Positions 44,671 to 53,880 of a DNA stretch of 64,000 bases are shown one piece after another. A program made the translations under genes and the position numbers. The stretch lies in assembly GCF_008801815.1 (NCBI RefSeq), contig NZ_VZOX01000006.1. The stretch is one strand, 5' to 3'. Numbering within the stretch: the stretch's first letter is position 1; each line of letters opens with the position of its first letter. Below the pieces are notes generated by a model. It had not been told where the DNA came from. It did not search any database and worked only from the letters and a program-made list of their open reading frames with translations. The stretch comes from Edwardsiella anguillarum. Its GTDB lineage: Bacteria > Pseudomonadota > Gammaproteobacteria > Enterobacterales > Enterobacteriaceae.

Positions 44671-45027
44671 TTAAGCCGCATCGGGGGAAAAACCGACGAA
44701 GCGGGTGCCCTGCACGCGCAGCGTCCCCCGCATCCCGGGCGTCAGCGTCGCACAGTCACGCTCCGGCAGAGTAAAGCGCAGCGTCTCTCCTCCCCCCAGT
44801 GGCGTAAACTGAAGCGAATAACGTACCATTTCAGCGACGATCTCCTCCCGCTGGCGCGAGCGCAGCGGCGACGGCAGCGCACGCTTCTCCGTCAGGGTCG
44901 CCCGCAGCCTCTGCGGTGGCGCGGCATCGTTGGCGGCATCCTGGCGCCGCTGCTGAACAAAGCGCTGAGTCGCCAGCAACGCGATCGCGACCACCACGAT
45001 GATAAAAAACAGCGGCGGGCGTCCCAT
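44671..45027 (-). CDS. yhhM: YhhM, DUF2500 protein
   Basis: A 118-residue protein with one N-terminal membrane segment (GRPPLFFIIVVVAIALLATQRF). Its soluble domain ends in the family motif LTPGMRGTLRVQGTRFVGF. It corresponds to E. coli YhhM by position between yhhL and yhhN. The function is unknown; the topology suggests a periplasmic or cytosolic small beta domain. Its start overlaps the stop of the upstream DUF1820 gene by one base, so the two are co-translated. Confidence 0.85.
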   Translation of the reverse strand: MGRPPLFFIIVVVAIALLATQRFVQQRRQDAANDAAPPQRLRATLTEKRALPSPLRSRQREEIVAEMVRYSLQFTPLGGGETLRFTLPERDCATLTPGMRGTLRVQGTRFVGFSPDAA

Positions 45028-45344
45028 CAGGGCTTCTTCCCGTTAAACAGCGGAAATACCGCCACGTTATCCGCCAGATCGGAGATACGGGCGCTGCCGC
45101 GCTCGGTCACGGCGTCGATACGGATCACCGCCTGAATCGGGATATAGCTGCGCGTCACACCGGCGAACTCACTCTTCAGCTTCTCTTCGCTCGGATCGAC
45201 CAGCAGCGAGCCGTGGCTGTCAAAGACGAACTCCGCGATCTCAATAAAGCCAAACAGCGGACTCTGTATGATTTCCCGAACGTACAGCTGATAATTTTTT
45301 CCGTTATTCATGAACTGGATACGGTATAGCGGCTGACTGGACAT
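45027..45344 (-). CDS. DUF1820 family protein
   Basis: A 105-residue soluble protein beginning MSSQPLYRIQFMNNGKNYQLYVREI. It includes LFGFIEIAEFVF and a C-terminal SDLADNVAVFPLF. These match my memory of DUF1820, a small conserved gammaproteobacterial family commonly seen in Pseudomonas and Vibrio and not in E. coli K-12 at this locus. The function is unknown. It is upstream of and coupled to yhhM (one-base overlap) and divergent from yhhN. Confidence 0.75.
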   Translation of the reverse strand: MSSQPLYRIQFMNNGKNYQLYVREIIQSPLFGFIEIAEFVFDSHGSLLVDPSEEKLKSEFAGVTRSYIPIQAVIRIDAVTERGSARISDLADNVAVFPLFNGKKP

Positions 45345-45539
45345 GGTACGGCGTCGACTCCTCCGTTAAGACATTTAACACGATCCGCCCGACGGGCGCG
45401 CCCACAGCCTAACATAGGGAGCATCGCCTTTGCATCGGCAGCGGGAAACCATTGTCGCTCCCGACGCCATCCCCTACACTCAGACCATGGACTCTTTGGC
45501 GCACGGCGCCGATCCCCACACCCTAGGTTAGGAGGCTGC

Positions 45540-46166
45540 ATGAGTTGGGCATTTCTGGCGGTTCTATTTTCCGGCTGGCTGTACGTCGACGCCAGCTACC
45601 GTGGTCCAAGCTGGCAGCGCTGGCTATTTAAACCCCTGACCCTGCTGCTGCTGCTGCTGCTGGGCTGGAATGCGCCGCATCTGGGACCCGGCGGCTATTT
45701 CATTCTGCTGGGCCTGCTGGCCACCCTGGCGGCGGATGCCTTGCTGCTGCTGCCGCGTGAGCGGATGCTGTATGCCATCGGCGCGCTGTTTCTCTCCCAG
45801 CTGCTGTATACCATCAGCTTTGCCAGCGCCATGACCCTGGCGCTGTACTGGCCGCCGCTGCTGATCCTGCTGGCCATCGGCGCAGTGCTGCTGGCCATCA
45901 TCTGGGGCCCCCTGGAGACCCTGCGCTGGCCCGTGGTCACCTATGTGGCGATGATGCTGGTAATGGTGTGGATCGCCGGGGCCCAGTACTTCGTCCGCGG
46001 CGACGATCAGGGATTCTCTCTGCTGCTCGGCGCCTGGCTGCTGCTGCTGGCCAACGCCGTCTGGCTTATCGACCGCTTCCGCACCCACTTCCGCGCCGCC
46101 GGCGCGCTCATCGCCTTCGGCTACTTCGTCGGGCACTTTCTGATCGTCCGCTCCCTGTATCTCTGA
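45540..46166 (+). CDS. yhhN: YhhN family membrane protein (lysoplasmalogenase-like)
   Basis: A 208-residue protein with about eight hydrophobic helices. It belongs to the YhhN/TMEM86 family, whose animal members hydrolyse lysoplasmalogen; bacterial activity is less certain. Conserved residues lie in LLATLAADALLLLP (the family Asp) and in the C-terminal YFVGHFLIVRSLYL. It follows rsmD-yhhL-yhhM, as in E. coli. A GGAGG-like site lies just before the ATG. Confidence 0.87.
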   Translation: MSWAFLAVLFSGWLYVDASYRGPSWQRWLFKPLTLLLLLLLGWNAPHLGPGGYFILLGLLATLAADALLLLPRERMLYAIGALFLSQLLYTISFASAMTLALYWPPLLILLAIGAVLLAIIWGPLETLRWPVVTYVAMMLVMVWIAGAQYFVRGDDQGFSLLLGAWLLLLANAVWLIDRFRTHFRAAGALIAFGYFVGHFLIVRSLYL

Positions 46167-46199
46167 TTCGCCGCCGGCCTGCCTCGCGCGGGGCCGGCG

Positions 46200-46874
46200 C
46201 TACCCCCGCCCGTACAAACGCCGGTTCATATCTTCAATGCGCCCGTGCAGTAGGCGATTCTGCAATGTCTTGCACCAGCTGGCGGAGAGCCCGGCGCAGG
46301 CCAGCAAGCGGCGGTACTCCGCTTCATCGAACGGCATGTGGAAAACAATGGCGATACACTGCGCCACGCTGATATCGCCGTTGCGTGACACCAGCTCCAG
46401 CGGGCAGCGATCGCCGACGCGCCCCTCCGCCACTACGCGATACAGCCAGCCACAGCGGCCGCTGTGCTGCATGTGCAGGGAGAGATCGCCTATCTCCATC
46501 ATCTGATTCAGCTTGTAGCAAGGGGAGCGCGGCTGAGTCACCTGAATCAGCGCCTCGCCCCAGCGATAAATATCGCCGATAAAGACCGAGGCCTCATCCA
46601 TCCCGGTGGTCGATAGGTTTTCACCGAAGACCGCGGCCTCAAAGCGCTCCGCCTGCTGCGGATACGCCTGACGCCAGTAGTCATAGTGCTCGCGCGGATA
46701 GTGACACAGCGCCCGATCGGCGCCGCCGTGTACCCGCAATTCCGCCTGCTCATCCCCGGCCAGCCCCAGACGCAGCAGCGCCAGGGCATCGGTCATCTGA
46801 CGCTTAACGATGGCGCTGCTTTTACCGCCGATAAAAGATGCACAGCGACCAACGTAGACTTCGGGATAGCGCAT
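46200..46874 (-). CDS. yiiM: YiiM, MOSC-domain protein
   Basis: A 224-residue MOSC-domain protein. Family blocks are VHGGADRALCHYPREHYDYW, FGENLSTTGMDE, GDIYRWGEALIQVTQPRSPCYKLN (with the MOSC cysteine) and a C-terminal SWCKTLQNRL. In E. coli YiiM is molybdenum-cofactor-dependent and protects against N-hydroxylated base analogues such as 6-hydroxylaminopurine. It sits beside fdhD and a molybdoenzyme operon, which suits a cofactor theme. In E. coli yiiM is at a different site. Confidence 0.9.
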   Translation of the reverse strand: MRYPEVYVGRCASFIGGKSSAIVKRQMTDALALLRLGLAGDEQAELRVHGGADRALCHYPREHYDYWRQAYPQQAERFEAAVFGENLSTTGMDEASVFIGDIYRWGEALIQVTQPRSPCYKLNQMMEIGDLSLHMQHSGRCGWLYRVVAEGRVGDRCPLELVSRNGDISVAQCIAIVFHMPFDEAEYRRLLACAGLSASWCKTLQNRLLHGRIEDMNRRLYGRG

Positions 46875-46976
46875 GACGATAGCTCCAGATGAGGGAAAAA
46901 GGATGTGTCACCCGCCACTATAGCGGGCAACGGCGACGGAGAAAACCGCCGCGTGCCACGGCGCATGCGGCATGAC

Positions 46977-47801
46977 TCATACCGCGCGCAGGCGCTGAGG
47001 ATGGGTGAAAATAGTCCCCTTGCCGGGGCGGCAGAACCCCACCAGCGTCAGGTTGCAGCGCTCAGCCACCTCAATAGCCAGGGTGGTGGCCGCGGAGACG
47101 GCGAACAGGATCTCCACCCCGCACATCGCCGCCTTCTGTACCATTTCATAGCTGGCGCGGCTGGACACCAGCGCCGCGCCGGCCTGCCACTCGGGCTGGC
47201 GGGCACGCAGGCCCAGCAGCTTGTCCAGCGCCACATGACGCCCTACGTCCTCGCAGCCGCCCTGCAGCGCGCCCCTCCCGTCAAGCCACGCGGCGGCGTG
47301 GGTACAGCCGGTCAGGTTACCGATCGTCTGCACCTCGCGCAGACGCGCCAGCGCACCGTCCAGCGCAGCTAGATCGAAACGCTGGCTAAACGGCAGCGGC
47401 GCCAGCGGACGCAGCGCGTCGCCGATCTGCTCCACGCCGCACACGCCGCAGCCGGTGCGGCCGGCCAGTGAGCGACGGCGCGCCTTCAGCGCCATAAAAC
47501 AGCGACTGGAAAGCTCTATCTGAACTTCCAGCCCATGGCAGGCCGCCTGAACCTCCATGCCGTAGATATCCTGCGGCGAACGGATGATCCCCTCTGACAG
47601 GGAGAAGCCCAGGGCAAACGCCTCCAGCTCTTTTGGCGACGCCATCATCACCACGTGGGAAATACCGTTATAGACCAGTGCGACCGGGACCTCGTTGGCG
47701 ACCCAGTCAGGACGCTGCTCGCTCGGTTCGGTGCGCGACCAGACCGGAACGGTCGTCGCGCCGCACACGCTCTGCGGCAGTAGAGACGCTCTCTTATTCA
47801 C
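46977..47801 (-). CDS. fdhD: FdhD, formate dehydrogenase sulfur carrier
   Basis: A 274-residue factor that transfers sulfur from IscS to the molybdenum cofactor and is needed for active formate dehydrogenases. The CGVCG-type pair sits in RTGCGVCGVEQ near residues 119-129. C-terminal blocks CEDVGRHVALDKLLG and SRASYEMVQKAA are conserved. It is divergent from the fdoGHI-fdhE operon that encodes its client. The same arrangement occurs in E. coli. Confidence 0.96.
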   Translation of the reverse strand: MNKRASLLPQSVCGATTVPVWSRTEPSEQRPDWVANEVPVALVYNGISHVVMMASPKELEAFALGFSLSEGIIRSPQDIYGMEVQAACHGLEVQIELSSRCFMALKARRRSLAGRTGCGVCGVEQIGDALRPLAPLPFSQRFDLAALDGALARLREVQTIGNLTGCTHAAAWLDGRGALQGGCEDVGRHVALDKLLGLRARQPEWQAGAALVSSRASYEMVQKAAMCGVEILFAVSAATTLAIEVAERCNLTLVGFCRPGKGTIFTHPQRLRAV

Positions 47802-48174
47802 GTACTATTCCCATCAAATTGACCGATAAGGGAAAAAACCAGCCCCCCTCGCCAGCCTCTATATCCATGACGATCAATTTTCACCGACATGACCGCCGCG
47901 TAGCGCAGTTCGACCGAAAGGGCAACCCAGTAATTTGAATCACATTACAAAAATGGAAAAAAGAAGCTAAAAACAGCGCATTTCCCTAGCAAAACGCACC
48001 CTGTTTTAAAACCTCTCATTAACATTTTAATATACTTTCATGGTACACTGCGAGTAGGGAAATAATACCCAAAAAAGCGACACGCAATAATAAACAATGA
48101 AAAGGAAACACACCGGCAGCTTCGGACCCGCCGGCGTATTTCAACAAACAATGTGGCTATTCGAGGAGCAATCC
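47802..48174. promoter_or_regulatory. fdhD-fdoG divergent promoter region
   Basis: About 370 bases with a distinctly AT-rich part (47930-48090) that should contain both promoters. TATACT and TACACT are possible -10 sequences near 48030-48050 for fdoG, but no matching -35 at good spacing could be fixed. No gene is seen. Confidence 0.45.
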
Positions 48175-51100
48175 ATGCAAGTCAGCAGAAGACAATTCTT
48201 CAGGATCTGCGCTGGCGGTATGGCAGGAACAACGGCAGCGGTGCTGGGCTTCGCCCCGTCGCTGGCTTTGGCGCAAACCCGGCAGTACAAGCTACTGCGC
48301 GCCAAAGAAACCCGTAATACCTGTACATACTGTTCCGTTGGCTGTGGGCTGTTGATGTACAGCCTGGGGGATGGAGCCAAAAACGCAAAGGAGAATATTT
48401 TTCATATTGAAGGGGATCCGGATCATCCGGTAAACCGCGGCGCGCTGTGTCCGAAGGGCGCCGGTCTCCTCGATTTTATCCACAGCGAATCCCGACTGCA
48501 GTATCCGGAATACCGTGCGCCCGGCTCCAACGTCTGGCAGCGCCTCAGCTGGGATGAGGCCTTTACCCGCATCGCGCGCCTGATCAAGCAGGACCGCGAC
48601 GCCAACTTCATCGCCACCAACGATCAGGGCGTCACCGTCAACCGCTGGTTGAGTACCGGGATGCTGTGCGCCTCGGCCTCCAGCAACGAAACTGGCTACC
48701 TGACGCAAAAATTCAGCCGTTCACTGGGGATGCTGGCAGTCGATAACCAAGCACGTGTCTGACACGGACCAACGGTAGCAAGTCTTGCTCCAACATTTGG
48801 TCGCGGTGCCATGACTAACCACTGGGTCGACATCAAGAACGCCAACCTGATCGTGGTGATGGGCGGTAACGCCGCCGAAGCCCACCCGGTCGGCTTTCGC
48901 TGGGCGATGGAAGCCAAGATCCATAACAACGCCAAGCTGATCGTTATCGATCCGCGCTTTACCCGCACCGCCTCTGTGGCCGATTTCTATACCCCGATCC
49001 GCTCGGGCACCGATATCGCCTTCCTCTCCGGTGTGCTGCTCTATCTGATCGATAACCACAAGATCAACGCCGAGTATGTGAAGAACTACACCAACGCCAG
49101 CCTGCTGGTGCGGGAGGACTTTGCCTTTGAGGATGGCCTGTTCAGCGGCTACGACGCCGAGAAGCGCCGTTACGATAAGAGTAGCTGGAACTACCAGCTG
49201 GACGAACAGGGCTTCGCCAAACGCGACGATACCCTGCAGGATCCCCGTTGCGTATGGAATCTGCTGCGGAGCCACGTGTCACGCTACACCCCAGAGGTAG
49301 TCGAAAATCTGTGCGGCACCCCGCGCGCCGACTTCCTCCAGGTGTGTGAATACATCGCCGAGACTAGCGCGCCGGACAAGACCACCTCCTTCCTGTACGC
49401 TCTGGGCTGGACCCAGCATACGGTCGGCGCGCAAAACATCCGTACCATGGCGATGATCCAGCTGCTGCTAGGCAACATGGGAATGGCCGGCGGCGGCGTC
49501 AACGCCCTGCGCGGTCACTCTAACATTCAAGGGTTGACCGACCTGGGGCTTCTCTCCACCAGCCTGCCGGGCTACCTGAGCCTGCCGTCGGAGAAACAAC
49601 CGGATCTCGCCAGCTACCTGGCCGCCACCACCCCGAAGCCGACCCTGCCCGGTCAGGTCAACTACTGGGGCAATACGCCCAAGTTCTTCGTCAGCCTGAT
49701 GAAGTCCTTCTATGGCGATAAGGCGCAGGCGCAAAACAGCTGGGGGTTTGACTGGCTGCCCAAGTGGGACAAGGGCTATGACGTCCTACAGTATTTCGAG
49801 ATGATGTCGCAGGGTAAGGTCAACGGCTATATCTGTCAGGGCTTTAACCCGGTCGCCTCGTTCCCGAACAAAAACAAAGTAATCGACTGTCTCTCCAAGC
49901 TGAAGTTCCTGGTGACCATCGATCCGTTGAACACCGAGACCGCCAGCTTCTGGCAGAATCACGGTGAGCTGAACGCGGTCGATCCATCCACCATTCAGAC
50001 CGAGGTGTTCCGCCTGCCATCGACCTGCTTCGCCGAGGAGGAGGGTTCTATCGTCAACTCGGGCCGCTGGCTGCAGTGGCACTGGAAAGGCGCCGATGCG
50101 CCGGGGATCGCCCGTAACGACGGCGAGATCCTCTCCGGGATCTTCCTACGTCTGCGCGAGATGTACGCCAAAGAGGGCGGCGCGCTGCCGGAGGCGGTGC
50201 TCAACATGTCCTGGGACTATCTAACGCCGGAAAACCCACATCCGGAAGAGGTGGCTCGGGAGAACAATGGCCGGGCGCTGGCCGATCTGACCGATCCGGT
50301 CAGCGGCGCAGTGATCGTCAAGAAGGGACAGCAGCTCAGCTCCTTCGCCCAGCTGCGCGACGACGGCAGCACCGCCAGCGGCTGCTGGATCTTCGCCGGG
50401 AGCTGGACCGAAGCAGGCAACCAGATGGCGCGCCGCGACAACAGCGACCCCTCCGGCCTGGGTAACACCCTTGGCTGGGCCTGGGCCTGGCCGCTTAACC
50501 GTCGCATCCTGTACAACCGCGCCTCGGCCGATCCGGCAGGGAAACCCTGGGATCCCAAGCGCGAGCTGCTGCACTGGGACGGCGCCAAGTGGGTCGGCAT
50601 CGATATCCCGGACTACAGCAATGCCCCGCCCAACAGCGGCGTCGGGCCGTTCATCATGCAGCCAGAGGGGATGGGGCGCCTGTTCGCCATCGACAAGATG
50701 GCCGAAGGCCCATTCCCGGAGCACTATGAGCCGTTCGAAACGCCGCTGGGCACCAACCCGCTGCACCCCAACGTGGTCTCCAACCCGGCGGCGCGCGTCT
50801 TCAAGGACGACCTGGCGCAGATGGGCAAGGCGGAGCAGTTCCCCTACGTCGGCACCACGTACCGTCTGACCGAGCACTTCCACTACTGGACCAAGCATGC
50901 GCTGTTGAATGCGATCATCCAACCGGAGCAGTTCGTCGAAATCGGTGAGCGGCTGGCCAGCAGTAAGGGCATTGCCAACGGGGATACGGTAAAGGTCAGC
51001 TCCAACCGCGGCTATATCAAGGCCAAGGCGGTAGTCACCAAGCGCATCCGTACCCTGCAGGTCAACGGTAAGGCGGTCGATACCATCGGGATCCCGATCC

Positions 51101-51225
51101 ACTGGGGCTACCTGGGCGTGGCGCGTCCCGGCTTCCTGGCCAACACGCTGACGCCGTTTGTCGGCGATGCCAATACGCAGACGCCGGAGTACAAGGCGTT
51201 CCTGGTTAACGTGGAAAAGGTGTAA
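48175..51225 (+). CDS. fdoG: Formate dehydrogenase-O alpha subunit, selenocysteine protein
   Basis: A 1016-residue periplasmic molybdopterin enzyme (same length as E. coli FdoG) that oxidises formate to CO2. A twin-arginine signal (SRRQFF, residues 4-9) leads export of the folded enzyme. The CTYCSVGCG cysteines begin the 4Fe-4S site. The in-frame TGA at 48760-48762 is codon 196, exactly the selenocysteine position in NQARV-Sec-HGPT, and a SECIS hairpin follows. The reading frame therefore runs through, and the two apparent pieces are one gene. The ATG at 48175 follows GAGGAG. It matches FdoG better than FdnG by recall. Confidence 0.96.
48760..48802 (+). promoter_or_regulatory. Bacterial SECIS element of fdoG
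   Basis: It begins at the UGA codon. An outer stem GACCAA (48767-48772) pairs with TTGGTC (48797-48802). An inner stem AGCAA (48777-48781) pairs with TTGCT (48785-48789) around GTC. Spacing from the UGA and the apical U suit SelB binding. Confidence 0.9.
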
Positions 51226-51237
51226 CGGAGGCTAACC

Positions 51238-52191
51238 ATGTCACTGCAATCCCAAGACATTATTAAGCGTTCGGCCACCAATTCCCTGACGCCGCCCCCC
51301 AACGGGCGCAATCACCAGGAGGAAGTGGCCAAGCTGATCGACGTGACCACCTGCGTCGGCTGTAAAGCCTGCCAGGTAGGCTGTTCAGAGTGGAACGATA
51401 TCCGGGATGAGGTCGGACACTGCGTCGGGGTGTATGACAACCCCGCCGATCTGAGCGCCAAGTCCTGGACGGTGATGCGCTTCTCGGAGGTCGAGGAAAA
51501 CGGCAAGCTGGAGTGGCTGATCCGTAAGGATGGCTGCATGCACTGCGCCGATCCGGGCTGCCTGAAGGCCTGTCCGTCGGCGGGCGCCATCATCCAGTAC
51601 GCCAACGGTATCGTCGACTTCCAGTCCGAGCACTGCATAGGCTGCGGCTACTGCATCGCCGGCTGCCCGTTCAACGTGCCGCGCATGAATCCGGAAGACA
51701 AACGGGTGTACAAGTGCACTCTGTGCGTCGACCGCGTCGCCGTCGGTCAGGAGCCGGCCTGCGTCAAAACCTGTCCGACCGGCGCCATCCACTTTGGCAC
51801 CAAGGCGGCGATGAAGACGCTGGCGGCCGAGCGCATCAGCGAGCTGCAGGGGCGCGGCTTCACCGATGCCGGTCTGTACGATCCGCCGGGCGTCGGCGGC
51901 ACCCACGTGATGTATGTGCTGCACCATGCCGACCGACCCGAGCTGTACCACGGGCTGCCGAAGGATCCGCATATCGATACCCCCATCACGCTGTGGAAGG
52001 ATGTGCTCAAGCCGGTCGCCTTCGCCGGTTTTATCGCTACCTTTATCGGGCTGCTGTACCACTACATCGCCGTCGGCCCTAACACGGAGGACGAAGACGA
52101 TCACGACGATACGCCGCGGGGGAACGTTGACGGGCAGGAGCATAGCCAGAAGCAAGGACATGCAGAGGAGAATCACCATGAGCAAAAATAA
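51238..52191 (+). CDS. fdoH: Formate dehydrogenase-O iron-sulfur (beta) subunit
   Basis: A 317-residue electron-transfer subunit (E. coli 300). It contains four ferredoxin-type clusters: CVGCKACQVGCSEW, CMHCADPGCLKACP, CIGCGYCIAGCP and CTLCVDR-CVKTCP. A C-terminal membrane anchor lies at about residues 258-278 (FAGFIATFIGLLYHYIAV). It passes electrons from FdoG to cytochrome FdoI. The tail is His-, Asp- and Glu-rich and longer than in E. coli. GGAGG is 6 bases before the ATG. It overlaps fdoI by 14 bases. Confidence 0.96.
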   Translation: MSLQSQDIIKRSATNSLTPPPNGRNHQEEVAKLIDVTTCVGCKACQVGCSEWNDIRDEVGHCVGVYDNPADLSAKSWTVMRFSEVEENGKLEWLIRKDGCMHCADPGCLKACPSAGAIIQYANGIVDFQSEHCIGCGYCIAGCPFNVPRMNPEDKRVYKCTLCVDRVAVGQEPACVKTCPTGAIHFGTKAAMKTLAAERISELQGRGFTDAGLYDPPGVGGTHVMYVLHHADRPELYHGLPKDPHIDTPITLWKDVLKPVAFAGFIATFIGLLYHYIAVGPNTEDEDDHDDTPRGNVDGQEHSQKQGHAEENHHEQK

Positions 52192-52828
52192 TCTGATCCT
52201 GCGCACCCGGTTTATTGACCGGGCGTGTCACTGGACGGTGGTGATCTGCTTCTTCCTGGTCGCGCTATCCGGGATAGCGCTGTTCTTCCCCACGCTACAG
52301 TGGCTGACTGAAACCTTCGGAACACCGCAGATGGGGCGGATTCTGCACCCCTTCTTCGGCGTGCTGATCTTTGTTACCCTGCTGGTTATGTTCTTCCGCT
52401 TCGTAAGGCATAACCTGTTCGAACGCCAGGATATTCCCTGGTTTAAGGGGATCATTGAGGTGCTGAAGGGCAACGAGCACCTGGTGGCGCGCGTGGGTAA
52501 ATATAACCCAGGGCAGAAAGCGATGTTCTGGAGCATCATGAGCCTGATCCTGGTGCTGCTGATCACCGGCATCATCATCTGGCGCCCCTACTTCGCCGAT
52601 CGCTTCCCGATCCCGCTGGTGCGCTACTCGCTGCTGCTGCACGCCGTCGCCGCCATCGTGCTGATCCATGCCATCCTGATCCATATCTACATGGCATTTT
52701 GGGTCAAAGGCTCGATCAAAGGGATGGTGGAAGGCAAGGTCAGCCGTCGCTGGGCCAGAAAACACCACCCGCGCTGGCTAGAGGAAGTGGAAGAAAAGGA
52801 GGCCCAGTCCGGTAAGAAGCCGGGCTGA
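52178..52828 (+). CDS. fdoI: Formate dehydrogenase-O cytochrome b556 (gamma) subunit
   Basis: A 216-residue inner-membrane di-heme cytochrome with four helices. It takes electrons from FdoH and reduces the quinone pool. Heme-ligand histidines are in DRACHWTVV, RILHPFFG, and the later LLLHAVAAIVLIHAILIH. The ATG at 52178 follows GAGGAG and lies within the last codons of fdoH. The open frame upstream of it is out-of-frame sequence inside fdoH. Confidence 0.95.
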   Translation: MSKNNLILRTRFIDRACHWTVVICFFLVALSGIALFFPTLQWLTETFGTPQMGRILHPFFGVLIFVTLLVMFFRFVRHNLFERQDIPWFKGIIEVLKGNEHLVARVGKYNPGQKAMFWSIMSLILVLLITGIIIWRPYFADRFPIPLVRYSLLLHAVAAIVLIHAILIHIYMAFWVKGSIKGMVEGKVSRRWARKHHPRWLEEVEEKEAQSGKKPG

Positions 52829-52840
52829 TCCCCCATTCTG

Positions 52841-52881
52841 TCGCGGACTCCCGTCGTCTCTCGGGCGGCGGGAGTCCGCGA
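52841..52881 (+). terminator. Long hairpin between fdoI and fdhE
   Basis: A perfect 13-bp stem (52841-52853 with 52869-52881) encloses a 15-base loop. No T tract follows, and fdhE begins 30 bases downstream. It probably attenuates or protects the upstream message rather than ending it. Confidence 0.55.
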
Positions 52882-52910
52882 TGTATTCACAACACATCAG
52901 ACGAAACCCT

Positions 52911-53837
52911 ATGAGCATTCGAATTCATCCCCAGGAGCAGATCGACGCCGAACGTCGCGCAGGCGCGCTGGGACCGATCGCACCGCTGCTGCTGCCTAAC
53001 CTGCAGCGACTGTACAGCCAGCGCGCAGAGCGCCTGCGCACGCTGGCAGGCGGGCACCCGCTAGCCGACTACCTGTGCTTTGCCGCCACACTGGCCGACG
53101 CGCAGCAGCAGGCGCTGTTCGATAACCCGCTAACGCTGGATCTGGCGCCGATCGTCGCCAACGCCGCCGCCAACGGCTCCCCGCCGCTGGCAACGCAAAC
53201 CTTCGCCCGGACACCCCACTGGCAGCGGCTGCTGCTGGCCATCATCGCCGAGCTGCGTCCCCAGGCGCCGGCGCACGTCCTGCCGGTGCTGGAGGGACTA
53301 GAGAAGTGCGCCGCCGGTGAGCGCGAGGCGCTGGCCGGCGCCCTATTGGCGGGCGACTACGCCGCCGTCGGCAGCGACAGGGCGCTGTTCCTATGGGCCG
53401 CCCTCTCGCTTTACTGGGCCCAAATGGCCAGCCAGCTGCCCGGACGAGCGCAGGCGGAGTACGGCGAACAGCGCCATGTTTGCCCGGTGTGCGGCAGTAT
53501 GCCGGTCAGCAGCGTCGTGCACATCGGCGGTAGCAACGGACTGCGCTATCTGCACTGCGGTCTGTGCGAAAGCGAATGGCATATGGTGCGCGTGAAGTGC
53601 AGTAACTGCGAGGAGAGCCGTGATCTGAGCTATTGGTCGCTGGAGAGCGAGCAGGCGGCGGTAAAGGCCGAGAGCTGCGGCGACTGCGGCAGCTATCTGA
53701 AAATCCTATACCAGGAAAAAGACAGCGGCATCGATGCCGTGGCCGACGATCTCGCCACGCTGCTGTTGGATGCCAAAATGGAAGAGGCGGGCTTCGCCCG
53801 CAGCAGTCTTAACCCCTTCCTGTTCCCCGGAGAATAA
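52911..53837 (+). CDS. fdhE: FdhE, formate dehydrogenase accessory protein
   Basis: A 308-residue cytosolic factor needed for active formate dehydrogenase-N and -O; it binds the catalytic subunits before export. Four rubredoxin-like cysteine pairs are visible: CPVCGS, CGLCES, CSNCEES and CGDCGS. The C-terminal ARSSLNPFLFPGE is conserved. The ATG at 52911 (MSIRIHPQEQ) aligns with E. coli; the frame is open ten codons further up. It is the last gene of fdoGHI-fdhE. Confidence 0.95.
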   Translation: MSIRIHPQEQIDAERRAGALGPIAPLLLPNLQRLYSQRAERLRTLAGGHPLADYLCFAATLADAQQQALFDNPLTLDLAPIVANAAANGSPPLATQTFARTPHWQRLLLAIIAELRPQAPAHVLPVLEGLEKCAAGEREALAGALLAGDYAAVGSDRALFLWAALSLYWAQMASQLPGRAQAEYGEQRHVCPVCGSMPVSSVVHIGGSNGLRYLHCGLCESEWHMVRVKCSNCEESRDLSYWSLESEQAAVKAESCGDCGSYLKILYQEKDSGIDAVADDLATLLLDAKMEEAGFARSSLNPFLFPGE

Positions 53838-53845
53838 GACTCGGT

Positions 53846-53866
53846 GCCGGGCGCAGCGCGCCCGGC
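53846..53866. terminator. Hairpin between convergent fdhE and yigL
   Basis: A perfect 8-bp stem GCCGGGCG/CGCCCGGC with a 5-base loop lies between convergent genes 43 bases apart. It lacks a T tract on either side, so it is at best a weak bidirectional terminator. Confidence 0.5.
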
Positions 53867-53880
53867 CATTCCGCTTCCGC

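Noticed and set aside
48097..51225. Two separate genes, or a frameshifted fdoG pseudogene
   Set aside because: The break is a single in-frame TGA at exactly the selenocysteine codon, followed by a SECIS hairpin, with full homology on both sides.
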